DNA of 10,965 bases from positions 1 to 10,965 of the forward strand of contig JAAXIA010000101.1 in assembly GCA_012270595.1 (NCBI GenBank), written 5' to 3'. This DNA comes from Rhodanobacteraceae bacterium (GTDB taxonomy: Bacteria; Pseudomonadota; Gammaproteobacteria; Xanthomonadales; Rhodanobacteraceae). This document shows, piece after piece, positions 1-7,040 of this stretch. Each line of letters opens with the position of its first letter. Position 1 is the stretch's first letter. The notes beneath the pieces were generated by a model. That model searched no databases. It saw only the letters and a list, made by a program, of their open reading frames with translations, and was not told the origin of the DNA. A program made the position numbers and the translations under genes.

Positions 1-1147
1 CTGAATAGATCAGAGATTCCCTAAGTGCATGCAGGCGTTCATGATCCAGGGCATCGTGCTGCCATGTTGTTTTTTCAAGGTGTGCAGCCTTGTAAGCTTT
101 TCTTAGTTGATGGAAATATTGGGCTTCAAAAAAAGTCTTGCTTTCGGGGTCATGTTTTTCATTATCAGACTTTTTGCTTGGCCGGTACGAGCACAGGTTA
201 AAGCGTTCATCATTGCTAATCTCCAGTGCCGTTCTCATTTGCTTGTAGCTGAGCTTGCTCGTTTCAAAAGGCAGTCGCGCACATTGTCGCCTTTCCTCAG
301 AGGAGAGTGGACGACTTTCACGTGGACCTTCTATCTTGAGATTATTGAGTTTTTGCCATAGGGAAAAACGCTCAAAATAAATGCTGGCTTTGGGTATGCG
401 TTTCTCTTGAGGTTCGAAGGTGCATGTGCCGACCATTTCAAGTAATTGTTCACCACTTAGCGCGGCCCGGCGTGACATCAGCAAGGTGTGAACCTCCTCT
501 TCAAGGATCCGGTCTGTATGGGGATTGCCCAGTGCACGCTGGCGCTCAAAGAGCTTTGCAAGTTCATGCTCAAGTTGACTACGATCAAAGGTATGCGTAT
601 AGCTACCTTCCTTGTTGCGTTTCTGCCCGGCAAAGCGGGGGTCTCGCGCTGCCAGTTCACCTACGGTGCGGTAGCCATCGTTTTCCATGACGTCCTGGTT
701 CTTTTGGACTCCGTTTAGCATCTCCCCGGCCTTTTGGTCGGTCTTAAGCTCAGACTTGCGGTTGGATTGAAAGCCGCGATGCTTGACCAGGTGATAAAGC
801 ACCGCCCCCCATTCTTTGGGCAGAAGTTGTCGATCCAGACCTTCGGCGCGCAGCTGCCAGCTGGTGATGGGCAAGTTGCGTAGCGTTTCGATCTTGCTAT
901 CGGGAAGAATCCCATGGCGCGCAAACGCTTCGCGTAGGCGCGTGAGCCGGTAAGCGCGGCGGCGTAGGCGGCGCCGAATGAGGCGGGCTTCACGGCGAAC
1001 CTTGTTGAGCGAATCACCTTCCTTGGCAGTTTCGGCCTTGTCGAAGGTTCTAACGTGCAGGGCCAGAATATTTTTTTGGGTGAGTAGTGCTGCACCGACC
1101 GAAGCGATACCAATATCCAGACCAAGGGTGTATTCGGGGGTTGTCAT
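1..1147 (-). CDS. cas9: Cas9, type II-C (N-terminal 382 residues; runs off left edge)
   Basis: RNA-guided DNA endonuclease of a type II CRISPR-Cas system. Reading back from the ATG at 1147-1145, the frame stays open for 382 codons to the window edge. Residues 9-18 (GLDIGIASVG) form the RuvC-I motif with catalytic Asp11. Residues 50-75 are the arginine-rich bridge helix (RREARLIRRRLRRRAYRLTR). KHRGFQSNRKSE at 122-133 and TCTFEP at 241-246 match the start of the REC lobe in N. meningitidis-type Cas9 (HRGYLSQRKNEG and HCTFEP, from memory). This points to subtype II-C of roughly 1,050-1,100 residues. The HNH, RuvC-II/III and PAM-interacting parts lie outside the window. The tryptophan usual after SVG is alanine here. 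Position 1147 is the only reasonable start near RuvC-I; the ribosome site is weak (GAGA about 9 bases upstream). There is no frameshift or stop in the visible part. I am confident of family and subtype, but activity is unknown. Confidence 0.95.
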   Translation of the reverse strand, partial: MTTPEYTLGLDIGIASVGAALLTQKNILALHVRTFDKAETAKEGDSLNKVRREARLIRRRLRRRAYRLTRLREAFARHGILPDSKIETLRNLPITSWQLRAEGLDRQLLPKEWGAVLYHLVKHRGFQSNRKSELKTDQKAGEMLNGVQKNQDVMENDGYRTVGELAARDPRFAGQKRNKEGSYTHTFDRSQLEHELAKLFERQRALGNPHTDRILEEEVHTLLMSRRAALSGEQLLEMVGTCTFEPQEKRIPKASIYFERFSLWQKLNNLKIEGPRESRPLSSEERRQCARLPFETSKLSYKQMRTALEISNDERFNLCSYRPSKKSDNEKHDPESKTFFEAQYFHQLRKAYKAAHLEKTTWQHDALDHERLHALRESLIYS

Positions 1148-1170
1148 GGCTATGTTCTCTAGATTAGAAT
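1141..1170 (+). promoter_or_regulatory. Probable tracrRNA promoter overlapping the cas9 start
   Basis: A -35 box TTGTCA (1141-1146, 5/6 to consensus) and a -10 box TAGAAT (1165-1170, 5/6) are separated by 18 bases. Transcription would begin near 1177, exactly where the anti-repeat of the tracrRNA starts. The -35 box shares bases with the cas9 ATG (1145-1147, opposite strand), so the two divergent units overlap at their 5' ends. This is inferred from box match and position. Confidence 0.65.
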
Positions 1171-1176
1171 GAGCGG

Positions 1177-1290
1177 CGTTGTAGTCTTCCGGGGTGAGAG
1201 CCGTTACTACAATAAGTTAGAGTACCAACGAGCCCGGTTCGCAGCAATGTGAACCTGAACAGGGTCCTGCTTGCAGGGCCCTGTTCTTTA
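1177..1290 (+). ncRNA. tracrRNA of the type II-C CRISPR system
   Basis: Trans-activating crRNA that pairs with crRNA repeats, allows RNase III processing and loads Cas9. The anti-repeat at 1178-1213 runs GTTGTAGT ... GTGAGAGCCGTTACTACAAT, followed by AAG. It aligns without gaps over 38 positions to the N. meningitidis tracrRNA as I remember it, sharing the TGAGA-CCGTT-CTACAATAAG blocks. Next comes a stem-loop at 1236-1255 (GGTTCGCA / TGTGAACC, one G-U pair) capped by a GCAA GNRA tetraloop. The RNA ends in a 14-bp hairpin at 1257-1286 followed by TTTA. It lies directly upstream of cas9, is transcribed away from it, and has a good promoter ending at 1170. Ends are approximate, about 114 nt. The anti-repeat ends (1179-1185 and 1206-1212) are themselves complementary, as expected for a repeat with GTTGTAG...CTACAA termini. 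Confidence 0.88.
1257..1290 (+). terminator. Terminator hairpin of the tracrRNA
   Basis: GAACAGGGTCCTGC pairs with GCAGGGCCCTGTTC through 14 pairs, including one U-G, around a two-base TT loop; the stem is followed by TTTA. The U-tract is short, but type II-C tracrRNAs commonly finish with such a stem, which may also contact Cas9. On the minus strand the hairpin is followed by AGGTTC with no U-tract, so it should not act as an efficient intrinsic terminator for hflD. Confidence 0.75.
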
Positions 1291-1343
1291 AGGGGAGTTG
1301 TAAACACCCAGGATTTCAAGAGTGTGAATGGTGCTTTTAAGCA

Positions 1344-1985
1344 TCAGCCACTCTCCAGCGTGGTGCCAGTGAGCAGGCCGCGGGCAAGCATGCAGCAAGT
1401 GCGGCGGTGGAGTAGAAGTTGCCATTGCCTGCCGCCAACCTGTCGCCACAGTACCGCCGAGCGTATGGCGGCAAGCAGGCAGGCACGGATTTTTTCGACC
1501 ACGGCATCCTGTTTCAGACACTGTGGGTTGCCGTTGACCATGATGCGTGGCCGTAGCGTGGAGAGCGTCGTGCTGTAGAGCTGGGCCATACGGCTGATCA
1601 CTGGTGCCGAGATATGGCCGATATGTGCGACCTGACGCTGCACCGAAAGGATGCCTTGTTGTAGCGATTCGCGTAGATCGCGGCGACTGTTCAGGCGTCG
1701 TTCGAGGCGCAGTACCATCACGGTCATGCGTGGGACGGCCAGATCGCTGGGGGTGTTGTCCAGGTACTTGATGAGTGTGCGCAAGCCTAAGCGAACCTGG
1801 GATACCTGGCCGTATACGCCGACGACTGAGGGCGCGTTCAGGCGCAGTACGCTTTGCAGGCTGGCTTCTAGATCCTGTGCGTCGCAGCAGCCTTTGTTAG
1901 CCAGTTGCTGCGTGAGCGCGGTGGCTTGGAACAGGCCGGCAAGTGCGAGTACACGTTCTTCGTTTATGGCAAAACTTTCAAACAC
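1344..1985 (-). CDS. hflD: HflD, high-frequency lysogenization protein homologue
   Basis: Peripheral inner-membrane or cytoplasmic helical protein. In E. coli it is known for binding phage lambda CII and favouring its degradation; its native role is unclear. The 213 residues equal the E. coli length. Conserved stretches include LAGLFQATALTQQLANKG near the N-terminus, MVLRLERRLNSRRDLR in the middle, and RPRIMVNGNPQCL followed by IRACLLAAIRSAVLWRQVGG near the C-terminus, which match the E. coli protein closely. The start is GTG at 1985-1983 with only a weak ribosome site. It begins 12 bases after the mnmA stop, so it is probably translated from the same message; mnmA-hflD adjacency is common in gammaproteobacteria. 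Downstream lie the tracrRNA (opposite strand) and cas9 (same strand). Confidence 0.93.
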   Translation of the reverse strand: MFESFAINEERVLALAGLFQATALTQQLANKGCCDAQDLEASLQSVLRLNAPSVVGVYGQVSQVRLGLRTLIKYLDNTPSDLAVPRMTVMVLRLERRLNSRRDLRESLQQGILSVQRQVAHIGHISAPVISRMAQLYSTTLSTLRPRIMVNGNPQCLKQDAVVEKIRACLLAAIRSAVLWRQVGGRQWQLLLHRRTCCMLARGLLTGTTLESG

Positions 1986-1997
1986 GGTGTAGTGACT

Positions 1998-3119
1998 CTA
2001 AATAAAGGAAGCAGGGTCGCCATAGGCGGCATCCGTGGCGGTGATGACGGCCCCGCCCAGACAAACCTCGCCATCATAGAGGACAACCGACTGACCCGGC
2101 GTTACCGCGCGTTGTGGGCGTTCAAAATGAATGTCGAGGTGGTCATCGCGGCATTGTACCTGACAGCGTTGGTCGATTTGCCGGTGGCGGGTTTTGGCCG
2201 CGCAATGAAACTGCCGCGCTGGCGCCTGGCCGGCAATCCAGTGTGGTGCGTCGGTACGCAAACGGTGCGAAACAAGCCAGTGATTGTCGTGACCTTGCGC
2301 CACTACCAGTACACGCGACGCGATATCTTTGCCGACCACGTACCAGGGCTGATCGTTGGTACCAGCCAGTCCACCGATGCCAAGGCCTGCGCGTTGGCCT
2401 AGCGTATAGTACATCACGCCTTGATGTGTGCCAATGCAACGACCATCCGGAGTGTGTATTTCCCCGGGACGTGCGGGAATGTATTGGGCTAGAAAATGGC
2501 GAAAATCGCGCTTGCCGATAAAGCAGATGCCGGTGGAGTCTTTCTTGGCATGGGTGGGCAGCGCGGCCGCCCGGGCCATGCTTCGCACCTGTGTTTTCTT
2601 GAGATCACCCAGTGGAAAGAATGTGCTGGCTAACTGAATCTGGCTCAGACTGTGCAGGAAATAGGTTTGATCTTTGGCCGGGTCGGCGGCGCGCGCTAAT
2701 TGGTAGCTGTTGCCACGTTGCGTGATACGGGCATAGTGGCCGGTAGCGATTTTATCCGCCCCCAGGCTTTTGGCTGCATCGAGGAAGGTAGCGAACTTGA
2801 TTTCACGGTTGCATAGTACATCGGGGTTGGGTGTGCGACCATGGCGGTATTCGTCAAGAAAATTGGTGAACACCTGGTCCCAATAGGCGGCGGCGAAGCT
2901 GCGTGCATGGAAGGTGATCCCCAGCTTTCCGCATACGGCGACGGCATCTTTACGGTCGATGTCGGCATGACATGGACCCTGTCGTTCGTTTTCTTCCCAG
3001 TTGCGCATGAACAGAGCTTCAACGGTGTAGCCGGCGCGCTGGAGCATGAGTGCGGCAATGGAGGAATCGACACCGCCGGACATGCCTACGATCACTTTGC
3101 ATGAATTATCTGCTTTCAT
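1998..3119 (-). CDS. mnmA: tRNA-specific 2-thiouridylase MnmA (TrmU)
   Basis: Cytoplasmic enzyme that thiolates U34 of tRNA-Lys, -Glu and -Gln to 2-thiouridine, taking sulfur from the IscS/TusE relay and activating the base with ATP. The 373 residues are normal for the family. The PP-loop ATP pyrophosphatase motif GMSGGVDSS is at 12-20. The nucleophile Cys103 sits in [12 protein letters not shown] and the second catalytic cysteine, Cys199, in [14 protein letters not shown]; these match E. coli C102 and C199. GHYAR at 127-131 and [14 protein letters not shown] in the central domain are also typical. The ATG at 3119 lies just before the PP-loop, as in relatives; no clear ribosome site is visible. 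It is 21 bases after the Nudix gene and 12 before hflD, which suggests one operon. Confidence 0.97.
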   Translation of the reverse strand: MKADNSCKVIVGMSGGVDSSIAALMLQRAGYTVEALFMRNWEENERQGPCHADIDRKDAVAVCGKLGITFHARSFAAAYWDQVFTNFLDEYRHGRTPNPDVLCNREIKFATFLDAAKSLGADKIATGHYARITQRGNSYQLARAADPAKDQTYFLHSLSQIQLASTFFPLGDLKKTQVRSMARAAALPTHAKKDSTGICFIGKRDFRHFLAQYIPARPGEIHTPDGRCIGTHQGVMYYTLGQRAGLGIGGLAGTNDQPWYVVGKDIASRVLVVAQGHDNHWLVSHRLRTDAPHWIAGQAPARQFHCAAKTRHRQIDQRCQVQCRDDHLDIHFERPQRAVTPGQSVVLYDGEVCLGGAVITATDAAYGDPASFI

Positions 3120-3140
3120 GGGATGCCCGACCCGGAAAAG

Positions 3141-3605
3141 TCAAGAGAGGATGGCCAGAGGCCAGCGTGCGCCGCCCAGCCAGTCGTCGATGCTCGTAAG
3201 CACCAGTGGGCTGCGCAGGCGCATGCCCAGCGCGGCAAGCTCACTTCGGGTGAGCCACAAGGCACGCTGGATATCGCTGTCGAGCTTTCGTGTCGGGTCG
3301 TGCCGCAAGGCACGTGCCGCAAAACAAAAGCGCAGCACGCTGTCGCCGTGCTCGCTGCTGCGCCACTGATACACACCTACCAGGTGCTTGAGTTCCACTG
3401 TCCAGCCGGTTTCTTCCAGAGCTTCGCGCACGCCGGCCTGGGTGAGGGTTTCATTATTCTTAAGGTGTCCTGCCGGCTGGTTGTAGACGGGTTTGCCGTT
3501 GATTTTTTCTTCCACGACCAGGTAGCGCTCCGCATCGGTGACGATGCAGGCGACGGTGACATAAGGACGCCAGCGCTGGCTGGCTGAAAGTGGTGAAATG
3601 GGCAC
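3141..3605 (-). CDS. nudJ: Nudix hydrolase, NudJ-like phosphatase
   Basis: Nudix pyrophosphatase/phosphatase of 154 residues, equal in size to E. coli NudJ, which acts on nucleoside di- and triphosphates and on the thiamine intermediate HMP-pyrophosphate. The complete Nudix box G-x5-E-x7-R-E-x2-E-E-x-G is present, from GHLKNNE through REALEETGW. Just before it come VEEKINGKPVYNQPAG, and RSPLV near the C-terminus; both are shared with NudJ. Start choice: GTG at 3605-3603 gives an N-terminus that leads into RPYVTVACIV as in NudJ. There is no ATG in frame nearby and the ribosome site is poor, so the start is less certain than the family. It heads the mnmA-hflD operon, an arrangement seen in other gammaproteobacteria. 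The exact substrate is not shown by the sequence. Confidence 0.88.
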   Translation of the reverse strand: MPISPLSASQRWRPYVTVACIVTDAERYLVVEEKINGKPVYNQPAGHLKNNETLTQAGVREALEETGWTVELKHLVGVYQWRSSEHGDSVLRFCFAARALRHDPTRKLDSDIQRALWLTRSELAALGMRLRSPLVLTSIDDWLGGARWPLAILS

Positions 3606-3727
3606 GGCGTTATGGAAAAAGGAGATGGTTCAAGTGGGTATTGTGCCATCATCTTCGTGCGCATTTGTGCTTTGGCGGTGTTTTTGCGGTGCGCAGTTTA
3701 TGATGCCGTGTGTGGGGGTGGGCGGTT

Positions 3728-3733
3728 TATAAT
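3728..3733 (+). promoter_or_regulatory. Candidate -10 box for clpS
   Basis: A perfect TATAAT lies 30 bases before the preferred clpS start and predicts a transcript starting near 3740. No good -35 box is found at 16-18 bases upstream, and there is no TGn extension, so this is a suggestion only. The intergenic region 3606-3763 between the divergent Nudix gene and clpS must contain promoters for both; I could not identify one for the Nudix operon. Confidence 0.4.
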
Positions 3734-3763
3734 CACAGGCGTGTGTGGTGCCAGATGATACTT

Positions 3764-4087
3764 ATGACCCGGGAATGTGACGACGACGAACAGGCTCAAG
3801 GCGTGGCTACCCTGGCTGAGTTGCCAGAGCGCGTACGCCCGCCAATGTTTCAGGTTATTTTGCTCAATGATGACTTCACTCCGATGGATTTTGTCGTGGA
3901 GGTGTTGCGGAGTTTTTTCGCGCTTGATCAGGAGCAGGCCGTGCAGGTGATGCTGCATGTGCATACACGCGGCAAGGGTGTGTGCGGTGTATTTACCCGT
4001 GAGGTAGCTGAGACGAAGGTTACCCAGGTTAACGATTATGCACGTTACCATCAACATCCGTTATTGTGTGCCATGGAAAGGCTCTGA
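3764..4087 (+). CDS. clpS: ClpS, ATP-dependent Clp protease adaptor
   Basis: Small cytoplasmic adaptor that binds N-end-rule substrates (bulky N-terminal Phe, Leu, Trp, Tyr) and delivers them to ClpAP. With the ATG at 3764 the protein is 107 residues, against 106 in E. coli. The N-degron pocket is intact: [10 protein letters not shown] with N35, D36, D37, T39, P40 and gatekeeper M41, and H67 in [20 protein letters not shown] and the C-terminal HPLLCAMER, which help contact the ClpA N-domain, are conserved. An ATG at 3755 would add three residues and cannot be excluded. The frame is open further upstream to 3710, but that extension precedes the likely transcript start and does not resemble the family. 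clpA follows 79 bases downstream on the same strand, the standard pairing. Confidence 0.95.
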   Translation: MTRECDDDEQAQGVATLAELPERVRPPMFQVILLNDDFTPMDFVVEVLRSFFALDQEQAVQVMLHVHTRGKGVCGVFTREVAETKVTQVNDYARYHQHPLLCAMERL

Positions 4088-4166
4088 TCGCTTTTTTCTG
4101 CTTTAATCTTTGAGGTATTTAGAGCACACGGCGACATTTGTGCCACATGAAACGGAGAAGGTCTGC

Positions 4167-6440
4167 ATGTTCAGCAAGGATCTCGAAGTCACCATTGGTC
4201 AGTGCTATAAGCAGGCTCGCGATAAGCGTCATGAGTTTATGACGGTGGAACACCTGTTGTCGGCGCTTGCCAATGGGAACCAGTCGGCACAGCGCGCACT
4301 GCGCGCCTGTGGGGTCGATCTGTCGAAACTGTTTGCCGATCTGGAAACCGTCATTGCCGAGATTGTGCCCGTTCTTCCGTATGGTGATGAGCGTGATACC
4401 CAGCCGACGCTGGGGTTTCAGCGGGTCTTACGGCGTGCGGTTTATCACGTGCAGTCTTCCGGAAGAAAGGAAGTAAGTGGTGCCAATCTGTTGGTGGCCA
4501 TCTTTGGCGAAAAGGATTCGCATGCTGTGGATCTCCTGCATCGGCAGGAGGTAACGCGGCTGGATGTCGTTAATTATCTGTCGCACGGTATTGCCAAGAG
4601 TGGCTGCGAATTTTCCATTGAGACGGTGGACGGTGAACGCGAAACCGAGTCTCAGAATGCGTCAGGGGGTGGTACACTCGTTGAATATGCAACCAACATT
4701 AACAAGTTGGCTAAAGAAGGTCACATCGACCCATTAATTGGTCGCAGCGACGAGATAGAGCGCACCATTCAGGTTCTTTGCCGTCGGCGCAAGAATAATC
4801 CGTTATATGTGGGTGAGGCGGGTGTCGGCAAAACCGCGCTGGCCGAAGGACTGGCCCAGCGCATTGTGGATGGTCAGGTACCTTCGGCACTGGAAAACGC
4901 CACCATCTGGGCGCTTGACCTGGGCGCGCTGGTGGCGGGAACCAAGTATCGCGGTGATTTTGAAAAGCGCCTGAAAGCGGTTATCAGCAAGCTCAAGGAA
5001 CGGCCAGGGGCGATTTTGTTTATCGATGAGATTCACACCATCATTGGTGCCGGTGCGGCATCGGGCGGCACCATGGATGCGTCTAATTTGATTAAACCCA
5101 TGCTGGCATCCGGTGAACTGCGCTGCATTGGTTCGACCACTTTCCAGGAGTTTCGCGGTGTTTTTGAGAAAGATCGTGCATTGGCCAGACGTTTCCAGAA
5201 GATTGATGTGCTCGAGCCTTCGGTAGCCGACAGCATTGAGATCCTTAAAGGCTTGCGTTCGCGTTTTGAAGCGTACCACCAGGTGGTTTACGCCGATGAG
5301 GCGTTACAGGCGGCTGTTGATCTGTCGGTGAGGTATCTTCCTGATCGTCTTTTGCCAGATAAGGCGATTGATGTGATAGACGAAGTGGGAGCGCGCCAAC
5401 GGCTTTTGCCGGAAGCCGTGCGCGTAGAAAAGCTGGGCCTTCCGGAAGTGGAATATATGATCGCCAAAATGGCGCGTATTCCAGCCAGACAGGTGTCTAG
5501 CTCGGATCGTGATGTACTGAAAAATCTGGAACGTAACCTGAAAATGGTGGTGTTTGGGCAGGATGCGGCCATTGAGGTACTGACTGCTTCCATCAAAATG
5601 GCACGATCGGGTTTGGCAGACCCATCCAGGCCCATTGGTAGTTTCCTGCTGGCTGGCCCAACGGGGGTGGGTAAGACTGAGCTGACCCGGCAGTTGGCCA
5701 TGCAGCTTGGTATTGAGATGATCCGTTTTGACATGTCTGAGTATATGGAGGCGCATTCGGTATCGCGTTTGGTCGGCGCGCCTCCGGGGTATGTTGGGTT
5801 CGATCAGGGCGGCTTGCTTACCGAGGCTATTGCCAAAAATCCACATGCTGTCCTGTTACTGGATGAAATCGAGAAAGCGCACCCAGACGCATACAATATC
5901 CTGTTGCAGGTCATGGATCGTGGTGTGCTGACCGACGCCAATGGGCGTGAGGCAAACTTTAAAAACGTGATTGTGGTGATGACTACCAACGCCGGTGCGG
6001 CGCAGGCAGCACGGCGCAGCATGGGCTTTGTGGAGCAAAACAACGAAATTGATGCGATGGAGATCATCCGTCATAGCTTCACACCAGAGTTCCGCAACCG
6101 TCTGGATGCCATTATTCAGTTCGCGGCGCTGGAATTCGAGCACATCGTGCGTGTGGTAGATAAATTCTTGATCGAACTGGAAACACAACTCGCCGACAAA
6201 CACGTCACCCTGGATGTGGATACTGCAGCGCGTCACTGGTTGGCCGAGCAGGGTTTTGATCCGCAGATGGGCGCGCGTCCGATGGCGCGCCTGATTCAGA
6301 ACAAGCTAAAGCGGGAGCTTGCCGACGAGCTGCTGTTCGGCAAGTTGACCGAGGGTGGGCATGTGGCGCTTGGCGTATCAGATGGCGAGCTGGAGCTGCG
6401 TATTGAGGTGGCAGATCAGCTTCCCGCTGTTGTGGAGTAG
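4167..6440 (+). CDS. clpA: ClpA, AAA+ unfoldase subunit of ClpAP
   Basis: Hexameric ATP-driven unfoldase that threads substrates into the ClpP peptidase, including N-degron proteins delivered by ClpS. The protein has 757 residues against 758 in E. coli. The N-domain (about 1-140) begins [12 protein letters not shown] and contains [11 protein letters not shown], matching ClpA. D1 has Walker A GEAGVGKT (216-223), pore loop KYRGDFE (260-266) and Walker B ILFIDEIH (283-290). D2 has Walker A GPTGVGKT (497-504), pore loop GAPPGYVG (537-544), Walker B LLLDEIEK (563-570), arginines in [10 protein letters not shown] (638-647) and sensor-2 GARP (702-705). The ClpP-docking loop reads MGF (619-621) where E. 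coli has IGL. The ATG at 4167 is preceded by GGAGAAGG and gives the family N-terminus; an upstream in-frame TTG at 4110 adds 19 unrelated residues. The convergent neighbour is infA, as in E. coli. Confidence 0.98.
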   Translation: MFSKDLEVTIGQCYKQARDKRHEFMTVEHLLSALANGNQSAQRALRACGVDLSKLFADLETVIAEIVPVLPYGDERDTQPTLGFQRVLRRAVYHVQSSGRKEVSGANLLVAIFGEKDSHAVDLLHRQEVTRLDVVNYLSHGIAKSGCEFSIETVDGERETESQNASGGGTLVEYATNINKLAKEGHIDPLIGRSDEIERTIQVLCRRRKNNPLYVGEAGVGKTALAEGLAQRIVDGQVPSALENATIWALDLGALVAGTKYRGDFEKRLKAVISKLKERPGAILFIDEIHTIIGAGAASGGTMDASNLIKPMLASGELRCIGSTTFQEFRGVFEKDRALARRFQKIDVLEPSVADSIEILKGLRSRFEAYHQVVYADEALQAAVDLSVRYLPDRLLPDKAIDVIDEVGARQRLLPEAVRVEKLGLPEVEYMIAKMARIPARQVSSSDRDVLKNLERNLKMVVFGQDAAIEVLTASIKMARSGLADPSRPIGSFLLAGPTGVGKTELTRQLAMQLGIEMIRFDMSEYMEAHSVSRLVGAPPGYVGFDQGGLLTEAIAKNPHAVLLLDEIEKAHPDAYNILLQVMDRGVLTDANGREANFKNVIVVMTTNAGAAQAARRSMGFVEQNNEIDAMEIIRHSFTPEFRNRLDAIIQFAALEFEHIVRVVDKFLIELETQLADKHVTLDVDTAARHWLAEQGFDPQMGARPMARLIQNKLKRELADELLFGKLTEGGHVALGVSDGELELRIEVADQLPAVVE

Positions 6441-6561
6441 TCGCCACAAGCGTATTCATGCAGGCGACCAGTTAGCCTTAAATTCAGGGCTTGCGCGCCT
6501 GTTGCACTTGGGTCTTGCCAGGCCGCGATGGGAGCAGATGCGCCTTGGGCGGAGGGTTTCT

Positions 6562-6588
6562 CTGGCTCTTAAAGCAGAGCCAGGCTCT
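6562..6588. repeat. Inverted repeat between the convergent clpA and infA genes
   Basis: CTGGCTCT (6562-6569) and AGAGCCAG (6576-6583) form a perfect 8-bp stem around a 6-base loop. The right arm also begins a second palindrome, AGAGCC-A-GGCTCT (6576-6588), so two alternative hairpins compete. Neither strand has a U-tract after the stem, so it is not a classic terminator, though it may stabilise 3' ends. The rest of the clpA-infA gap (6441-6667) shows no gene; I looked for a tRNA there and found none. Confidence 0.5.
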
Positions 6589-6667
6589 AAAATCGTCAGG
6601 TTCCATGTGTGGCCTGTCAATCATCGAGCGTACCTGCCTGTATGAGCCTTGTCTGTATGTATGTGTG

Positions 6668-6886
6668 TTACTTCATGCGGTAAGTGATGCGTCCCTTGTT
6701 GAGGTCATAAGGGGTCATCTCAATTTTGACCCGGTCACCGGTCAAAATGCGGATGTAATGCTTGCGCATGCGCCCGGAAATATGGGCGATCACTACGTGT
6801 TGATTTTCCAGTTGCACGCGGAACATGGTGTTAGGCAGTGTTTCAAGGACAGTGCCTTCCATTTCGATAACGTCGTCTTTGGCCAT
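6668..6886 (-). CDS. infA: Translation initiation factor IF-1
   Basis: Small OB-fold protein that occupies the 30S A site during initiation together with IF-2 and IF-3. The 72 residues equal E. coli IF-1. [19 protein letters not shown] and the C-terminal [20 protein letters not shown] are nearly identical to that protein, and the MRKHYIRI basic stretch that contacts 16S rRNA is present. The ATG at 6886-6884 is preceded by a clear ribosome site AAGGGA five bases upstream. It is monocistronic here, convergent with clpA, and has its own promoter. Confidence 0.98.
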   Translation of the reverse strand: MAKDDVIEMEGTVLETLPNTMFRVQLENQHVVIAHISGRMRKHYIRILTGDRVKIEMTPYDLNKGRITYRMK

Positions 6887-6938
6887 GTGTTCCCTTAAAG
6901 GATGGGCTTATTGGGAATGATCATCTATTTGGCCGCAC

Positions 6939-6966
6939 ATTGTCCCATGTTTAGGACTTTAGTCAA
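6939..6966 (-). promoter_or_regulatory. Candidate infA promoter
   Basis: On the minus strand TTGACT (6966-6961, 5/6) and GACAAT (6944-6939, 4/6) are 16 bases apart, giving a start near 6932 and a leader of about 46 bases before the infA ATG. This is a reasonable sigma70-type promoter inferred from match and position. Confidence 0.5.
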
Positions 6967-7040
6967 CATTTTTTGTCACAATGTATGCACCAGGTCACGG
7001 TTACGTCAGGCGTATGGTTTGCGGCCATGGAGGAGGAAAC

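Noticed and set aside
488..1125. Open frames on both strands across the cas9 region (for example 488-718 plus and 715-1125 minus)
   Set aside because: They are out of frame with a continuous 382-codon frame that carries clear Cas9 motifs.
3710..3763. Upstream ATG start for clpS at 3710
   Set aside because: It precedes the TATAAT box and adds 18 residues not seen in ClpS.
4110..4166. Upstream TTG start for clpA at 4110
   Set aside because: It adds 19 residues unlike ClpA and lacks a ribosome site. ATG 4167 has GGAGAAGG and gives the family N-terminus and length.
4803..5846. Long minus-strand open frames inside clpA
   Set aside because: They lie opposite the conserved Walker A/B segments of clpA, have no ribosome sites and resemble nothing I recognise.
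6562..6583. Intrinsic terminator for clpA or infA
   Set aside because: The stem is good, but neither strand has a following U-tract.
6441..6667. A tRNA-Ser gene between clpA and infA, as in E. coli
   Set aside because: No T-loop consensus or cloverleaf could be found on either strand.
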